Of a stretch of DNA of 5,697 bases, positions 5,563 through 5,697 are shown piece by piece. Position 1 is the first letter of the stretch; every line of letters begins with the position of its first letter. Source of the DNA: Holophagae bacterium (lineage in GTDB: Bacteria; Acidobacteriota; Thermoanaerobaculia; Thermoanaerobaculales; Sulfomarinibacteraceae); NCBI GenBank assembly GCA_030637505.1, contig DAOWGJ010000049.1, positions 1 to 5,697 of the forward strand, given 5' to 3'. Below the pieces are notes generated by a model. The model saw only the letters and a list, made by a program, of their open reading frames with translations, made no database searches and had not been told where the DNA came from. Both the position numbers and the translations under genes were made by a program.

Positions 5563-5697
5563 AGTGTAGTGCGCCCGAGATTCCTACCATCTCCTGACGG
5601 CCCTCCACACCGCTGGCTTCGTTGCTCCTCCTTGAAGTAGCCCAGCTACGACTGCGTTGTCGCGCCTCGTCAGCGGCGCGGATGACTCGCCAGCCAA
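5563..5697. repeat. diverged second copy of the 160-base repeat unit, cut by the window edge
   Basis: It aligns to copy 1 at an offset of exactly 160 bases without gaps: about 99 of 121 bases are identical over 5563-5683, including a 20-base core at 5621-5640, after which similarity is lost. The left end reads AGTGTAGTGCGCCCG. Its internal stems are kept with changed bases: CGCTGGC (5611-5617) with GTCAGCG (5669-5675), and GTAGC-CCA-GCTAC (5637-5649). The junction with copy 1 forms the perfect palindrome TACACTAGTGTA (5557-5568). The right inverted end, if present, lies beyond the window. Confidence 0.7.

Noticed and set aside
5683..5697. The last 15 bases match 61-75 at 14 of 15 positions (TGA[C/G]TCGCCAGCCAA)
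   Set aside because: One copy lies within the EnvC-like coding frame and the other at the window edge beyond the repeat similarity. There is no extended match around 61-75, so it is treated as chance unless sequence beyond the edge extends it.
5403..5697. CRISPR array
   Set aside because: The repeat unit is 160 bases, diverged between copies and without short identical repeats separated by unique spacers.

Overview
The window looks like a chromosomal segment of a GC-rich Gram-negative bacterium. The signs are GC-rich third codon positions, two proteins with export signals, and one of these resembling an EnvC-type cell-envelope protein. The phylum cannot be fixed from the sequence. The mix of a Bacillus-FadN-like fatty-acid oxidation enzyme and a bacterial chalcone-isomerase-like secreted protein would fit Acidobacteriota, Myxococcota, Desulfobacterota or similar groups, but that is inference.

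Layout. Positions 1-1006 carry two genes on the minus strand. The first is a small secreted chalcone-isomerase-like protein (452-1006). It is followed, with a 4-base stop/start overlap, by the N-terminal part of an EnvC/M23-like coiled-coil protein that runs off the left edge (1-455, GTG start). A 641-base divergent intergenic region (1007-1647) holds two families of short-period tandem repeat, a C9 tract, a plausible sigma-70-type promoter and, over its -10 region, a perfect 20-base palindrome that resembles operators of FadR-type TetR repressors of beta-oxidation. Positions 1648-5251 are a two-gene plus-strand operon. It encodes a bifunctional 3-hydroxyacyl-CoA dehydrogenase/enoyl-CoA hydratase with the dehydrogenase first (FadN order, the reverse of E. 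coli FadB) and a FadA-type thiolase 13 bases downstream. A strong intrinsic terminator (5269-5296) closes it.

Downstream of the terminator no gene is visible, but the DNA is highly structured. A 61-base segment (5336-5396) can fold into a compact four-way junction of three perfect hairpins closed by an outer stem. Six bases later a 160-base repeat unit begins, bounded by 15-base perfect inverted repeats, and a second diverged copy follows at exactly 160 bases and runs to the window edge. Between the copies, base changes in the internal stems compensate each other, which suggests that the folded form is under selection.

How the genes work together. The two plus-strand enzymes supply the last three steps of a beta-oxidation turn: hydration, NAD-dependent oxidation and thiolysis. 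The acyl-CoA dehydrogenase and acyl-CoA synthetase must be encoded elsewhere. The operator position suggests repression relieved by long-chain acyl-CoA. The minus-strand pair is a separate transcription unit of envelope or exported proteins. No wholly new gene system is visible; the most unusual content is the structured repeat region at the right end.
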